From Pseudomonas paralcaligenes (lineage in GTDB: Bacteria > Pseudomonadota > Gammaproteobacteria > Pseudomonadales > Pseudomonadaceae), in assembly GCF_019655855.1 (NCBI RefSeq), contig NZ_BPFX01000003.1, forward strand, positions 372,001-436,000: a stretch of DNA of 64,000 bases, given 5' to 3'. The notes beneath the pieces are model-generated. The model ran no database searches and was not told the DNA's origin. It saw only the letters and a program-made list of their open reading frames with translations. Shown here piece by piece: positions 23,184 to 37,451 of this stretch. The translations under genes were made by a program, and so were the position numbers. How positions within the stretch are numbered: position 1 is the stretch's first letter; each line of letters starts with the position of its first letter.

Positions 23184-25415
23184 ATGAAGGAGCACCACGG
23201 CAGCCGCTTCTTCGCGCATTCCACTGCGCGAGAGGATTGCAGCGACTGGCAGCCACTGGCCGAGCACCTGCAGGCCGTTGCCCACCTGGCGGGAGAGAAG
23301 GCGGCTATTTTCGGTGGTAGCGAGCTGGCCGCGCTGGCCGGCTTGTTGCACGACCTGGGCAAGTACACCGAGGAGTTCCAGCGGCGCATCGCGGGCGATG
23401 CCATCCGCGTCGATCATGCCACCCGCGGGGCCATGCTGGCGGTGGAGCGCTACGGGGCGCTCGGCCAGTTGCTGGCCTATGGCATCGCCGGCCACCATGC
23501 GGGCCTGGCCAATGGTCGCGAGGCTGGCGAGCGCACGGCCCTCGGCGATCGTCTCAAGGGGCTCGATCTGCCAAGGCTGCTGGAGGCCTGGCAGGCGGAA
23601 ATCGAACTGCCCGAGCGCCTGCAGCCGCCACCGCTCAAGCCGCGCCCGGAGCGCGGTTTCTTTCAGCTGGCCTTTCTCGGGCGGATGCTGTTCTCCTGCC
23701 TAGTCGATGCGGACTACCTGGATACCGAAGCCTTCTACGAGCGTATCGAGGGACGACAATCCCTGCGTGAGCAGTCACGGCCGTCCCTGGTCGAGCTGCG
23801 AGAGGCTCTCGACCGGCATCTGGCGGCATTCAAGGGCGATACGCCGGTCAATCGCCTGCGCGGGGAGATACTGGCCGGTGTGCGTGGCAAGGCGAGTGAG
23901 CAACCCGGGCTGTTTGCCCTGACGGTGCCCACGGGCGGCGGCAAGACCCTGGCCTCCCTGGCTTTCGCCCTGGATCACGCGCTGGCCCACGGTCTGCGCC
24001 GGATCATCTACGTGATCCCCTTCACCAGTATCGTCGAGCAGAACGCGGCCGTGTTCCGCCGGGCCCTGGGCGAGTTCGGCGAGCAGGCGGTGCTGGAGCA
24101 TCACAGTGCGTTTGTCGACGACCGGGGCAAGAGCCTGGAAGCGAAGCGCAAGCTGAGCCTGGCGATGGAAAACTGGGATGCGCCGATCGTGGTGACCACG
24201 GCGGTGCAATTCTTCGAGAGTCTGTTCGCAGACCGGCCGTCCAAGTGTCGCAAGCTGCACAACATTGCCGGCAGCGTGGTGATTCTGGACGAGGCGCAGA
24301 CCCTGCCGCTCAAGCTGCTGCGGCCCTGTGTCGCGGCTATCGACGAGCTGGCGCTCAACTACCGTTGTAGCCCCGTGCTCTGCACCGCCACCCAGCCGGC
24401 CCTGCAGGCGCCGGATTTCTCTGGTGGGTTGCAGGGCGTGCGTGAGCTGGCGCCCGAGCCGCAGCGGTTGTTCCGGGAGCTGGAGCGGGTGTGGGTGCGG
24501 TCACTGGGCGTGCTCGACGATGCGGCCCTGACCGCACAGATAGCCCGTCGCGAGCAGGTGTTGTGCATCGTCAATAACAGGCGACATGCCCGGGCGCTCT
24601 ACGAGTCGCTTGCCGATTTGCCCGGCGCCCGCCATCTCACCACCCTGATGTGCGCCAGGCACCGCAGCCAGGTGCTGGCCGAGGTTCGCCAACTATTGCT
24701 GGCAGGCGAGCCCTGTCGCCTGGTGGCCACTTCGCTGATCGAGGCCGGGGTGGACGTCGACTTCCCCGTGGTACTGCGCGCCGAGGCTGGGCTGGACTCC
24801 ATCGCCCAGGCCGCGGGGCGCTGCAACCGCGAAGGCCGGCGGCCACTGGCCGAGAGCGAGGTACTGGTGTTCGCCACGGCCAATCCCGACTGGGCTCCAC
24901 CCGAAGAACTCAGGCAATTTGCCCAGGCCGCCCGCGAAGTGATGCGCCTGCACCCGGACGATTGCCTGTCCATGGCGGCTATCGAGCGCTATTTCCGCCT
25001 GCTCTACTGGCAGAAAGGTGCGGCTGAGTTGGACGCCGGCAACCTGCTCGGTCTGATCGAGAACGGCCGGCTCGACGGCCTGCCCTACGAGACCCTGGCC
25101 AGCAGGTTCCGCATGATCGACAGCCTGCAACTGCCGGTGATTGTCCCTTTCGATGACGAGGCCAGAGCCGCCCTGCGTGAGCTGGCATTCGCCGATGGCT
25201 GCGCCGCCATCGCCCGTCGCCTGCAACCTTACCTGGTGCAGTTGCCGCGCCAGGGCTATCAGGCACTGCTGGAGGCTGGCGCGATCCAGCCGGTAGCCGG
25301 CGAGCGCTATGGCGAGCAGTTTATGGCGCTGGTCAACCCTGATCTGTATCACCAACGGTTCGGCCTGCACTGGGATAATCCAGCTTTTGTTAGCAGTGAG
25401 CGGCTATGTTGGTAG
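23184..25415 (+). CDS. cas3: CRISPR-associated helicase/nuclease Cas3, type I-C
   Basis: 743 residues. Cas3 is recruited by Cascade after target binding, and it nicks, unwinds and degrades the invading DNA. The N-terminal HD nuclease has H56-D57 (LLHDLGKYT) and H104-H105 (AGHHAG). The superfamily 2 helicase follows with Walker A PTGGGKT (residues 249-255), DEAQ at 369-372, motif III-like TATQPAL and motif VI AQAAGRCNREG. Length and domain order are normal for type I-C. It is first gene of the cas operon, about 50 bases before cas5c. Confidence 0.96.
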   Translation: MKEHHGSRFFAHSTAREDCSDWQPLAEHLQAVAHLAGEKAAIFGGSELAALAGLLHDLGKYTEEFQRRIAGDAIRVDHATRGAMLAVERYGALGQLLAYGIAGHHAGLANGREAGERTALGDRLKGLDLPRLLEAWQAEIELPERLQPPPLKPRPERGFFQLAFLGRMLFSCLVDADYLDTEAFYERIEGRQSLREQSRPSLVELREALDRHLAAFKGDTPVNRLRGEILAGVRGKASEQPGLFALTVPTGGGKTLASLAFALDHALAHGLRRIIYVIPFTSIVEQNAAVFRRALGEFGEQAVLEHHSAFVDDRGKSLEAKRKLSLAMENWDAPIVVTTAVQFFESLFADRPSKCRKLHNIAGSVVILDEAQTLPLKLLRPCVAAIDELALNYRCSPVLCTATQPALQAPDFSGGLQGVRELAPEPQRLFRELERVWVRSLGVLDDAALTAQIARREQVLCIVNNRRHARALYESLADLPGARHLTTLMCARHRSQVLAEVRQLLLAGEPCRLVATSLIEAGVDVDFPVVLRAEAGLDSIAQAAGRCNREGRRPLAESEVLVFATANPDWAPPEELRQFAQAAREVMRLHPDDCLSMAAIERYFRLLYWQKGAAELDAGNLLGLIENGRLDGLPYETLASRFRMIDSLQLPVIVPFDDEARAALRELAFADGCAAIARRLQPYLVQLPRQGYQALLEAGAIQPVAGERYGEQFMALVNPDLYHQRFGLHWDNPAFVSSERLCW

Positions 25416-25453
25416 TCGAGGCGTGTAGCAGCGGCTCGGCTTGGATGATGTGA

Positions 25454-27911
<2,458 letters not shown>

Positions 27912-27915
<4 letters not shown>

Positions 27916-28781
27916 CCGCCATCGCCAATCGCTACGAGTTCGTCTACCTGTTCGATGTCAGCAACGGCAATCCCAACGGCGACCCAGATGCCGGCAACAT
28001 GCCGCGCCTCGACCCGGAAACCAACCAGGGGCTGGTCACCGACGTTTGCCTCAAGCGCAAGATCCGCAACTACGTCAGCCTGGAACAGGAAGGCGCCCCC
28101 GGCTATGCCATCTACATGCAGGAAAAATCCGTGCTGAATAACCAGCACAAGCAGGCCTACGAGGCGCTCGGTATCGAGTCGGAGGCGAAGAAACTGCCCA
28201 AGGACGAAGCCAAGGCGCGCGAGCTGACCGCCTGGATGTGCAAGAACTTCTTCGATGTGCGCGCCTTCGGCGCGGTGATGACCACCGAGGTCAATGCCGG
28301 CCAGGTGCGGGGGCCGATCCAACTGGGGTTCGCCACCTCCATCGACCCGGTACTGCCGCTGGAGGTGTCCATCACCCGCATGGCGGTGACCAACGAAAGG
28401 GATCTGGAGAAGGAGCGCACCATGGGGCGCAAGCACATCGTGCCCTACGGCCTGTATCGCGCCCACGGTTTCATTTCCGCCAAGCTGGCCGAGCGCACCG
28501 GCTTTTCCGAGGACGATCTGGAGCTGCTGTGGCGTGCGCTGGGCAATATGTTCGAGCACGACCGCTCGGCGGCGCGTGGCGAGATGGCGGCGCGCAAGCT
28601 GATCGTCTTCAAGCACGAGCACGCCATGGGTAATGCTCCGGCTCACGTGCTGTTCGACAGCGTCAAGGTCGAGCGGGTGGAGGGGACGGCGGATACGCCG
28701 GCGCGCGGCTTCCAGGATTACCGCGTCAGCATCGATGCCGAAGCTCTGCCCCAGGGCGTCAGCGTGCGCGAGCACTTCTAG
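27912..28781 (+). CDS. cas7c: Cas7c (Csd2), backbone subunit of type I-C Cascade
   Basis: 289 residues. Several copies coat the crRNA spacer. The RAMP-type N-terminus [25 protein letters not shown] and a later [24 protein letters not shown] are typical of Csd2. The start overlaps the cas8c stop by 4 bases. The stop is 18 bases before cas4. Confidence 0.96.
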
Positions 28782-28799
28782 CCACGGGAGCGGGCGGCC

Positions 28800-29429
28800 A
28801 TGGAAGACGACGATCTCATCCCCCTGTCCGCCCTGCAGCACTACCTCTACTGCCCGCGCCAGTGCGCGCTGATCCATGTCGAGCGGCTGTGGGCGGAGAA
28901 CCGTCAGACCGCCGAAGGCCGGTTGCTTCACCAGCGCGCCGACCAGCCCCTGGTGGAGCAACGGCATGGTGTGCGTAGCGTTACCGCCATGCCCCTGCTC
29001 AACCTGGAACTGGGCATCACGGGTGTGGCCGATATGGTCGAGTTCCGTATTACTGACGATGGCGAGCGCGCCTACCCGGTGGAATACAAGCGCGGTCGGC
29101 CCAAGGCCCATCGCGCCGACGAGGTGCAGCTCTGCGCCCAGGCCCTGTGCCTGGAGACGATGCTCGGCAAGCCGCTGGCGGAGGGCGCGCTGTTCTATGG
29201 GAAGACCCGGCGGCGCAAGGTCGTCCCCTTCGACGACGAACTACGCCGGCTGACCCTGCAGGTCATCCAGGCGACGCGCGAGCTGTTGGCCGCAGGACGC
29301 ACGCCCTTGGCCGAGTACCAGGCCAAGCGTTGCGACGCCTGTTCGCTGATCGACCTGTGCCAGCCCAGGTTGCTCGAACGCAGCGCCAGCGTCGAAAGCT
29401 GGCTACGCCTGCAATTCAAGGAGGAGTGA
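28800..29429 (+). CDS. cas4: Cas4 nuclease, spacer acquisition
   Basis: 209 residues. Cas4 trims prespacers and fixes PAM selection together with Cas1-Cas2. Iron-sulfur cysteines are C18 and C22 (YCPRQC) and a C-terminal CDACSLIDLC. The RecB-like nuclease core shows GVADMVEF and PVEYKRGRPK, followed by QLCAQALCLE. Its stop is 3 bases before the cas1 start. Confidence 0.95.
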   Translation: MEDDDLIPLSALQHYLYCPRQCALIHVERLWAENRQTAEGRLLHQRADQPLVEQRHGVRSVTAMPLLNLELGITGVADMVEFRITDDGERAYPVEYKRGRPKAHRADEVQLCAQALCLETMLGKPLAEGALFYGKTRRRKVVPFDDELRRLTLQVIQATRELLAAGRTPLAEYQAKRCDACSLIDLCQPRLLERSASVESWLRLQFKEE

Positions 29430-29432
29430 GAG

Positions 29433-30473
29433 ATGCGGCGACAGCTCAATACCCTGTACGTCACCACCGAGGGTGCCTGGCTGAGGAAGGATGGCGCCAA
29501 TATCGTCATGGAGGTGGAGAGTGAAATCCGTGGGCGCCTGCCGGCCCATATGCTCGAAAGCCTGGTGTGCATCGGCCGTGTGCTGGTATCGCCGCCGCTG
29601 CTGGGATACTGCGCGGAGCAGGGCATCAGCGTCTGCTACCTGTCGCCCAACGGCAAGTTTCTGGCCCGCGTGGAAGGGCCGGTGTCCGGCAATGTCCTGC
29701 TGCGCCGCGAGCAGTATCGGCGCAGCGATGACCCACCCGGCTGTGCGGCGCTGGTGCGCAATCTGTTGCTGGGCAAGGTGCATAACCAGCGGGCTGTGTT
29801 GGGGCGGGCTCTGCGCGACCATGGCGAGGCCTTGTCCGAGGAGGCGCGAGCGGCTCTGGCACACAGCCACAAACGCTTGCGGCGAATTGCCGACAGGTTG
29901 CTCGAGGCGCATGGGCTGGAGCTGCTCAGAGGGCTGGAGGGTGAGGCCGCCCAGGCCTATTTCGGCGTGTTCGATCATCTGATCCGTATCGACAACCCGG
30001 CGCTGCGTTTCGCCGGGCGCAGTCGCCGGCCGCCTCTGGACGCGGTCAATGCACTGTTGTCCTTTCTCTACACATTGCTGACTCACGACTGCCGTTCGGC
30101 GTTGGAAACCGTGGGGCTTGACCCGGCTGTCGGCTTCCTGCACCGCGACCGTCCCGGCCGACCCAGCCTGGCATTGGATCTGGTCGAGGAGTTCCGTCCC
30201 GTGCTGGCGGATCGCCTGGCGCTGTCCCTGATCAACCGCAAGCAATTGGGCGAACGCGACTTTCGCAGGTTGGACAATGGCGCCGTGCTACTCAAGGACG
30301 AGGCGCGCAAGACGTTGCTGACGGCCTACCAGGAGCGCAAGCGTGAGGAAATACAACACAGCTTTCTGGGGGAGAAGGTAACGCTCGGTCTGTTCCCCTA
30401 TATCCAGGCGCAACTGCTTGCTCGCCACTTGCGTGGTGACCTGGAGGCTTATCCGCCATTTCTGTGGAAGTGA
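29433..30473 (+). CDS. cas1: Cas1 integrase, type I-C
   Basis: 346 residues. With Cas2 it inserts new spacers at the leader end of the array. Probable metal ligands are E171 (EGEAAQAYF), H237 (FLHRDRPGR) and D249 (LALDLVEEF), spaced as in E. coli Cas1. The N-terminal beta domain starts RRQLNTLYVTTEGAWL. It is intact, so adaptation is likely functional. The cas2 start follows 10 bases after the stop. Confidence 0.96.
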   Translation: MRRQLNTLYVTTEGAWLRKDGANIVMEVESEIRGRLPAHMLESLVCIGRVLVSPPLLGYCAEQGISVCYLSPNGKFLARVEGPVSGNVLLRREQYRRSDDPPGCAALVRNLLLGKVHNQRAVLGRALRDHGEALSEEARAALAHSHKRLRRIADRLLEAHGLELLRGLEGEAAQAYFGVFDHLIRIDNPALRFAGRSRRPPLDAVNALLSFLYTLLTHDCRSALETVGLDPAVGFLHRDRPGRPSLALDLVEEFRPVLADRLALSLINRKQLGERDFRRLDNGAVLLKDEARKTLLTAYQERKREEIQHSFLGEKVTLGLFPYIQAQLLARHLRGDLEAYPPFLWK

Positions 30474-30483
30474 GGTGTGCGAC

Positions 30484-30774
30484 ATGATGGTTCTGGTCAG
30501 CTATGACGTCAGCACCCAGGATGCTGCGGGCGACAAGCGCCTGCGCCGCCTGGCCAAGGCCTGTCGCGACTATGGTCAGCGAGTGCAGTACTCGGTATTC
30601 GAGATCGAAGTGGATGCCGCGCAATGGGCATTCCTCAAGCACCGGCTGTGCAACCTGATCGACCCGGAACAGGACAGTCTGCGCTTCTACTACCTGGGCA
30701 AGAACTGGCAGCATCGTGTGGAGCACGTTGGCGCCAAGGCTGTGCTCGACCTCAATGGCCCGCTGATTCTATAG
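30484..30774 (+). CDS. cas2: Cas2, type I-C
   Basis: 96 residues. It is the structural partner of Cas1 in spacer integration. The ferredoxin-like fold begins MMVLVSYDVSTQD with the conserved Asp at residue 8, then RVQYSVFEIEVD. The start at 30484 fits the family; the frame is open further upstream inside cas1. It is the last cas gene, followed after 181 bases by the first CRISPR repeat. Confidence 0.94.
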   Translation: MMVLVSYDVSTQDAAGDKRLRRLAKACRDYGQRVQYSVFEIEVDAAQWAFLKHRLCNLIDPEQDSLRFYYLGKNWQHRVEHVGAKAVLDLNGPLIL

Positions 30775-30955
30775 CGCCGCCGCGAACCTGAAGTGGCCGG
30801 CTAAATCCCGGGCGGTTCGCAATTCTCTAACATCCTGATTTATCTGAATCTCTCCTGAGTGCGGGGAAGGTCGGCGCTTGTGTTTTGCCAAAATCGATCC
30901 CTTTCGCCGGAGCGAAGGATTTTGCGCTTATTGAACAACGAGTTATAAGGGGACA
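30775..30955 (+). promoter_or_regulatory. CRISPR leader with candidate array promoter
   Basis: 181 bases that are more AT-rich than the surroundings and contain no gene. A candidate promoter is TTTTGC (30920-30925), 17 bases, TTATAA (30943-30948), which would start transcription at about the first base of repeat 1. Its position next to cas2 and the uniform repeats mark this as the acquisition end. Confidence 0.7.
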
Positions 30956-33361
<2,406 letters not shown>

Positions 33362-33446
33362 TACCACAATTGAAAAATCTCAGTCACCCCGCGCCGACCG
33401 AGGCCGCTGCCGCCAGCCTTCGGAGTGCCCGTCTGCCAGGGTGGCA

Positions 33447-34160
33447 TCACCGCCTCTGCCAGATCATCCGCCCCGTATTGCTCTCGGTGACCAGATAGGG
33501 CGCGCTGAAGTGGTAGCGGGCCGCGGGCTGGTAGCCGGCCGCACCGTTCAGTTGCACCAGCAGCAGGCCGTCGTCGCTGCGCCAGCGGCCGCTGTACTGC
33601 AGCTCGCCGGGGCGGTCGTAGCTCCATTCGCTGCCGCCGGCCACGGCGCGGCGCCATTGTTCGATGCTGCCGTCGGCGCGGATGCGCAGGGTGGTGACCG
33701 TGGTCATTGAGGCGAATTCGAGGCCCTGGCTGTTGATCATCTGTTCGTAGACCCAGGTGCCCACCAGGGCCGGGTCCTGGCCGGGAGCGGCCGGTGGGGG
33801 AGGCGGCCCGACCCGCTGGAACAGGGCTTCGCGCACCAGGGTTGCGCCGTTCTGCGGACTGCGCGCGGCCAGGCTGGCGGCGAGCATGCCGTCGGCGTAG
33901 TTGGCATTCATGTTGGCCAGGGGCTGGCCGGAGGCCGGGTCGCTGATCTGCGCCTGCAGGGCCTGGCCGTCGACGCGGCCGGTGAGCCTGAACCCGAGGC
34001 TTCCGTTCTCGATGTACTCGCCCTCGACCCGCTCACCCTGGCTGCGCAGGATCAGCTCGGCCGGCTGGCCGTCGAGGGTGGCCCGGTAGTGGCCGTCGAG
34101 TTCGCCGGCCAGGGCGTCGCCGGCGAGCAGCGCCAGCAGGAGCGGCAGGGCGTGGCGCAT
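33447..34160 (-). CDS. Exported protein of unknown function
   Basis: 237 residues. The start at 34160 gives a clear signal peptide (MRHALPLLLALLAGDALAG) cleaved before ELDGHY. The mature part seems to have two beta-rich halves: GHYRATLDGQPAELILRSQGE with EGEYIENGSLGFRLTGRV, and GTWVYEQMINSQGLEFASM with an IRADGSIEQWRR segment, separated by a proline-rich linker. This resembles lipocalin-like or extracellular beta-sandwich proteins; no function is claimed. It lies between the CRISPR array and amn, where PAO1 has a hypothetical gene (PA3971, as I recall). Confidence 0.75.
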   Translation of the reverse strand: MRHALPLLLALLAGDALAGELDGHYRATLDGQPAELILRSQGERVEGEYIENGSLGFRLTGRVDGQALQAQISDPASGQPLANMNANYADGMLAASLAARSPQNGATLVREALFQRVGPPPPPAAPGQDPALVGTWVYEQMINSQGLEFASMTTVTTLRIRADGSIEQWRRAVAGGSEWSYDRPGELQYSGRWRSDDGLLLVQLNGAAGYQPAARYHFSAPYLVTESNTGRMIWQRR

Positions 34161-34282
34161 GGCGGTTTCCTCGGCGGGGGTGTGAGCTAAGCCTAGATCG
34201 GCCGCCGCGCTTGCGCCTTCGGCTGGCAGGCGCGGGGGGATCGGCGCAAGATAGAGCGCGTCATTCGCCAGGAAGCCGTTTC

Positions 34283-35758
34283 GTGACTGCCATGTCTCAT
34301 TCCGATTTCGTCGTCGCCAGCACCGCCGAGGAGGCTGTCGACCGTCTCGCCGACCTGCACCGCCAGGCCACCGGTGCACTGAGCCTGGCGCTCAGGCAAT
34401 ACCTCAAGGAGCGCGTGCTGCCCGGCGAGGCCGAGCGTGCCCTGTTCCGCTACCCGGAGCTGCGCCTGACCTACCACTGGCAGGGCGAGGTGCCGAGCAC
34501 CGTGCGCGCCTATGCCAAGGTCCAGGTGCCGGGCACCTACCGCGGCACCGTGACCCAGCCGGAGGCCTTCCGAGGCTACCTGCTGGACCAGCTGCGGCCG
34601 CTGATGGAGGACTTCTCGGTCACCGTCGAGGTCGGCCTCAGCCAGCAGAACATCCCCTATCCCTATGTGGTCGACCAGGGCGACGAGCTGTCCGGCTCGG
34701 GGGTGACCGCCGCCGAGCTGGCGCGGGTGTTCCCCAGCACCGACCTGTCCGCCGCCACCGACTCGGTGGCCGACGGCCTGTATGGCTGGGGCGACAGCAG
34801 CGACCTGCCGCTGGCGCTGTTCGACGCGGCGCGCACCGACTTCTCGCTCAAGCGCATCCAGCACTACACCGGCAGCGACTGGCGCCACGTGCAGCCGTGG
34901 ATCCTGCTGACCAACTACCACCGCTACGTCGACCAGTTCATCCGCCATGGCCTGGAGCAGCTGCGCGAGAACCCGCGCTTCGTGCGCATGGTGCTGCCGG
35001 GCAACGTGATCATCGAGCGCGGCACCTCCGAGGAGGACGCCCAGGCGGTGGCCGACGCGGTGGTCTGGCACCGCTACCAGATGCCGGCCTACCACCTGAT
35101 CGCCAGCGACGGCCACGGCATCACCCTGGTGAACATCGGCGTCGGCCCGTCCAACGCGAAGAACATCACCGACCACCTGGCCGTGCTGCGCCCTCACTGC
35201 TGGCTGATGATCGGCCACTGCGGCGGCCTGCGGCAGTCGCAGACCATCGGTGACTACGTGCTGGCCCACGCCTACATGCGCAGGGATGGAATACTGGACC
35301 GGGTGCTGCCGCCGCACATCCCGATCCCCGCCCTGGCGGAGGTGCAGCAGGCATTGCAGGAAGCGGCCGCCACCGTCACCGGCGACAAGGGCGAGACGCT
35401 CAAGCGGCGCCTGCGCACCGGCACCGTGCTGACCTACGACGACCGCAACTGGGAGCTGCACTGGGCCCACGAGCGGCCGCTGATCAACCTGGCCCGGGCC
35501 GTGGCGGTGGACATGGAGAGCGGCACCATCGCCGCCCAGGGCTATCGCCTGCGGGTGCCCTACGGCACCCTGCTATGCGTGTCGGACAAGCCGCTGCACA
35601 GCGAGATCAAACTGCCCGGCTCGGCCACCGGCTTCTACCAGCGGGCGGTCAGCCAGCATCTGTCGATCGGCATCGCCGCCCTCGACCTGCTGCGCTGCCA
35701 GCTCGACTCGCTGCACTCGCGCAAGCTGCGCAGCTTCGACGAGCCGCCGTTCCGCTGA
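34283..35758 (+). CDS. amn: AMP nucleosidase
   Basis: 491 residues (E. coli Amn has 484). It hydrolyses AMP to adenine and ribose-5-phosphate. The N-terminal Amn-specific domain is followed by a nucleoside-phosphorylase fold with VNIGVGPSNAKNITDHLAVLRP, GHCGGLR and VDMESGTIAAQGYRLRVPYGTLL. The GTG at 34283 is preferred because AGGAAG lies 7 bases upstream; the ATG at 34292 is the alternative. It is divergent from the exported protein and, with it, resumes synteny with PAO1 after the CRISPR-Cas insertion. Confidence 0.92.
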   Translation: MTAMSHSDFVVASTAEEAVDRLADLHRQATGALSLALRQYLKERVLPGEAERALFRYPELRLTYHWQGEVPSTVRAYAKVQVPGTYRGTVTQPEAFRGYLLDQLRPLMEDFSVTVEVGLSQQNIPYPYVVDQGDELSGSGVTAAELARVFPSTDLSAATDSVADGLYGWGDSSDLPLALFDAARTDFSLKRIQHYTGSDWRHVQPWILLTNYHRYVDQFIRHGLEQLRENPRFVRMVLPGNVIIERGTSEEDAQAVADAVVWHRYQMPAYHLIASDGHGITLVNIGVGPSNAKNITDHLAVLRPHCWLMIGHCGGLRQSQTIGDYVLAHAYMRRDGILDRVLPPHIPIPALAEVQQALQEAAATVTGDKGETLKRRLRTGTVLTYDDRNWELHWAHERPLINLARAVAVDMESGTIAAQGYRLRVPYGTLLCVSDKPLHSEIKLPGSATGFYQRAVSQHLSIGIAALDLLRCQLDSLHSRKLRSFDEPPFR

Positions 35759-35768
35759 GCAGGTTTTG

Positions 35769-35815
35769 CGCGGGTTTCACCCGCCCTACTTCGCGTAGGG
35801 CGGGTGAAACCCGCG
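35769..35815. terminator. 21-bp perfect hairpin between convergent amn and GNAT genes
   Basis: Arms with GCGGGTTTCACCCGCCCTAC and its exact complement, plus one flanking C:G pair, enclose a 5-base loop TTCGC. This sequence is also a common Pseudomonas REP element. It probably stops or protects transcripts from both sides; there is no T-tract. Confidence 0.65.
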
Positions 35816-35819
35816 TGGG

Positions 35820-36269
35820 TCAGGCCCCTTCGCGCAAACGCAGGTGCAGCAGGGGGAAGGGCTTGTCGGCGCCGTCCAGGGGTGAACGGCCGATCCGCTC
35901 GAAGCCCTGGGCGAGGTAGAAGGCCACGGCGCCGGGGTTCTGCTCGTTGACATCGACCAGGCGTGTGCCGTGGTGTGCGATGGCGTCGCGCAGCAGCGCC
36001 TTGCCGAAGCCCCTGCCATGGCAGTCCGGGTGGACGAAGAGCATTTCCAGGCGGTCCTCGGCGGTGCCGGAGAAGCCCTGCACAGTGCCGTCGCCGTCGC
36101 GCAGGCAGATCAGCCGGACCAGGTCGAAGTACTGTTCGCGCAGCATGCGCTTGTAGAACTGCAGGTCCTCTTCCGGCAGGAAGTGGTGGGTGGCGCGCAC
36201 TGCCGCTTCCCACACCTCGACGAGGCGTGGGCGGTCGCTGGGCCGGGCGGGTTCGAGGCGAATACTCAT
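35820..36269 (-). CDS. GNAT-family N-acetyltransferase
   Basis: 149 residues. It transfers an acetyl group from acetyl-CoA to an unknown amine. The acetyl-CoA loop is HPDCHGRGFGKALL and the C-terminal motif is NEQNPGAVAFYLAQGFERIGR. The start at 36269 (MSIRLEPARPSDRP) fits the family. It lies 32 bases downstream of the alcohol dehydrogenase gene on the same strand. Confidence 0.88.
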   Translation of the reverse strand: MSIRLEPARPSDRPRLVEVWEAAVRATHHFLPEEDLQFYKRMLREQYFDLVRLICLRDGDGTVQGFSGTAEDRLEMLFVHPDCHGRGFGKALLRDAIAHHGTRLVDVNEQNPGAVAFYLAQGFERIGRSPLDGADKPFPLLHLRLREGA

Positions 36270-36301
36270 CGCGGCATCATGTCCGGGGCACGTGGCGGTT
36301 G

Positions 36302-37327
36302 TCACTGGCTGGCGTCCAGCACCACGCGGTAGCGCGCCTTGCCGGCGCGCAGGTGGTCCAGGGCGGCGTTCACCTCGCTCATGGGGAAGTGCTCCACCTG
36401 CGGCAGGATCTGGTGGCGGGCGCAGAATTCGAGCAGGGTCGCCATGCTCGCCGGCGAGCCCACCGGGGAGCCCGACAGGCTCTTCTGTTGCGGGATCAGG
36501 CTGAACACGTGGGTCGGAATGGCGCTCGGCACGATGCCGACGAAGTGCAGCCGGCCCTTGCCGCGCAGGGTGGCGAGCAGGGCGTTCCAGTCCAGGTCGG
36601 CACTGGCGGTGACCAGCAGGAAGTCGAGGCTGCCGGCGATGGCCTTGAGCGCGTCCCGGTCGGTGGAGGCCACCACCTTGTGCGCGCCGAGGCGCCTGGC
36701 CTCGTCCTGTTTGCTCAGCGACGAGGTGAAGGCGGTGACCTCGCAGCCCCAGGAATTGAGGAAGCGCAGCGCCAGGTGGCCGAGGCCGCCGATGCCGACC
36801 ACGCCGACCCGGTCGGTGGGCTTCACGTCGAATTCCAGCAGCGGCGAAAACACCGTGGAGCCGGCGCAGAACAGCGGGCCGACCAGCGCCGGGTCGAGCC
36901 CTTCCGGCAGCGGGATGGCCCAGGCCCAGTGCGCGCGCAGGCGATCGGCGAAGCCGCCGTGGCTGCCGACGATGGTCGGTTTCACCGCGCGGCACAGGTT
37001 GTGCGAGCCTTCCATGCAGGAGCCGCAGTGCATGCAGCTGCCCTTGTACCAGCCGATGCCGACCCGCTGGCCGAGCTTGAGGCCGCGCGCCTGCTCGCCG
37101 ACCCGGACGACGGTGCCGACCACCTCGTGGCCGGGGATGAAGGGATAGCGGGCATTGCCCCACTCGTTGTCGATCATCGACTGGTCGGAGTGGCAGATGC
37201 CGCAGTACTCCACGGCCACCTCCACGTCCTCGGCGCCCAGCGGGCCCGGGTCGTAGCTGTGGCGTTGCAGTGGCGCGCCCGGCGCGGTGGCGGCCCAGCC
37301 GGTGAAGGTGGCGAGTTCGTTGCTCAT
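36302..37327 (-). CDS. Zinc-dependent NAD(P) alcohol/aldehyde dehydrogenase, YahK type
   Basis: 341 residues of the medium-chain dehydrogenase family. Catalytic zinc ligands are in CGICHSD and GHEVVG; structural zinc cysteines are in GSCMHCGSCMEGSHNLC. The nucleotide-binding loop is GIGGLGHLA. The sequence is nearest the YahK/cinnamyl-alcohol-dehydrogenase-like aldehyde reductases. The substrate is unknown. Confidence 0.9.
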   Translation of the reverse strand: MSNELATFTGWAATAPGAPLQRHSYDPGPLGAEDVEVAVEYCGICHSDQSMIDNEWGNARYPFIPGHEVVGTVVRVGEQARGLKLGQRVGIGWYKGSCMHCGSCMEGSHNLCRAVKPTIVGSHGGFADRLRAHWAWAIPLPEGLDPALVGPLFCAGSTVFSPLLEFDVKPTDRVGVVGIGGLGHLALRFLNSWGCEVTAFTSSLSKQDEARRLGAHKVVASTDRDALKAIAGSLDFLLVTASADLDWNALLATLRGKGRLHFVGIVPSAIPTHVFSLIPQQKSLSGSPVGSPASMATLLEFCARHQILPQVEHFPMSEVNAALDHLRAGKARYRVVLDASQ

Positions 37328-37451
37328 GAGGTTCCCGATGCGCTGGTGAGATGGATGCAGAGTAGCCGGCCGGAGCGCCGAGCGGGGCATCATCAGCGCA
37401 GGTGATGATGCTCGGTTAAACTGGCGGCCCGATCAGCCCGCCGGATTTCGC

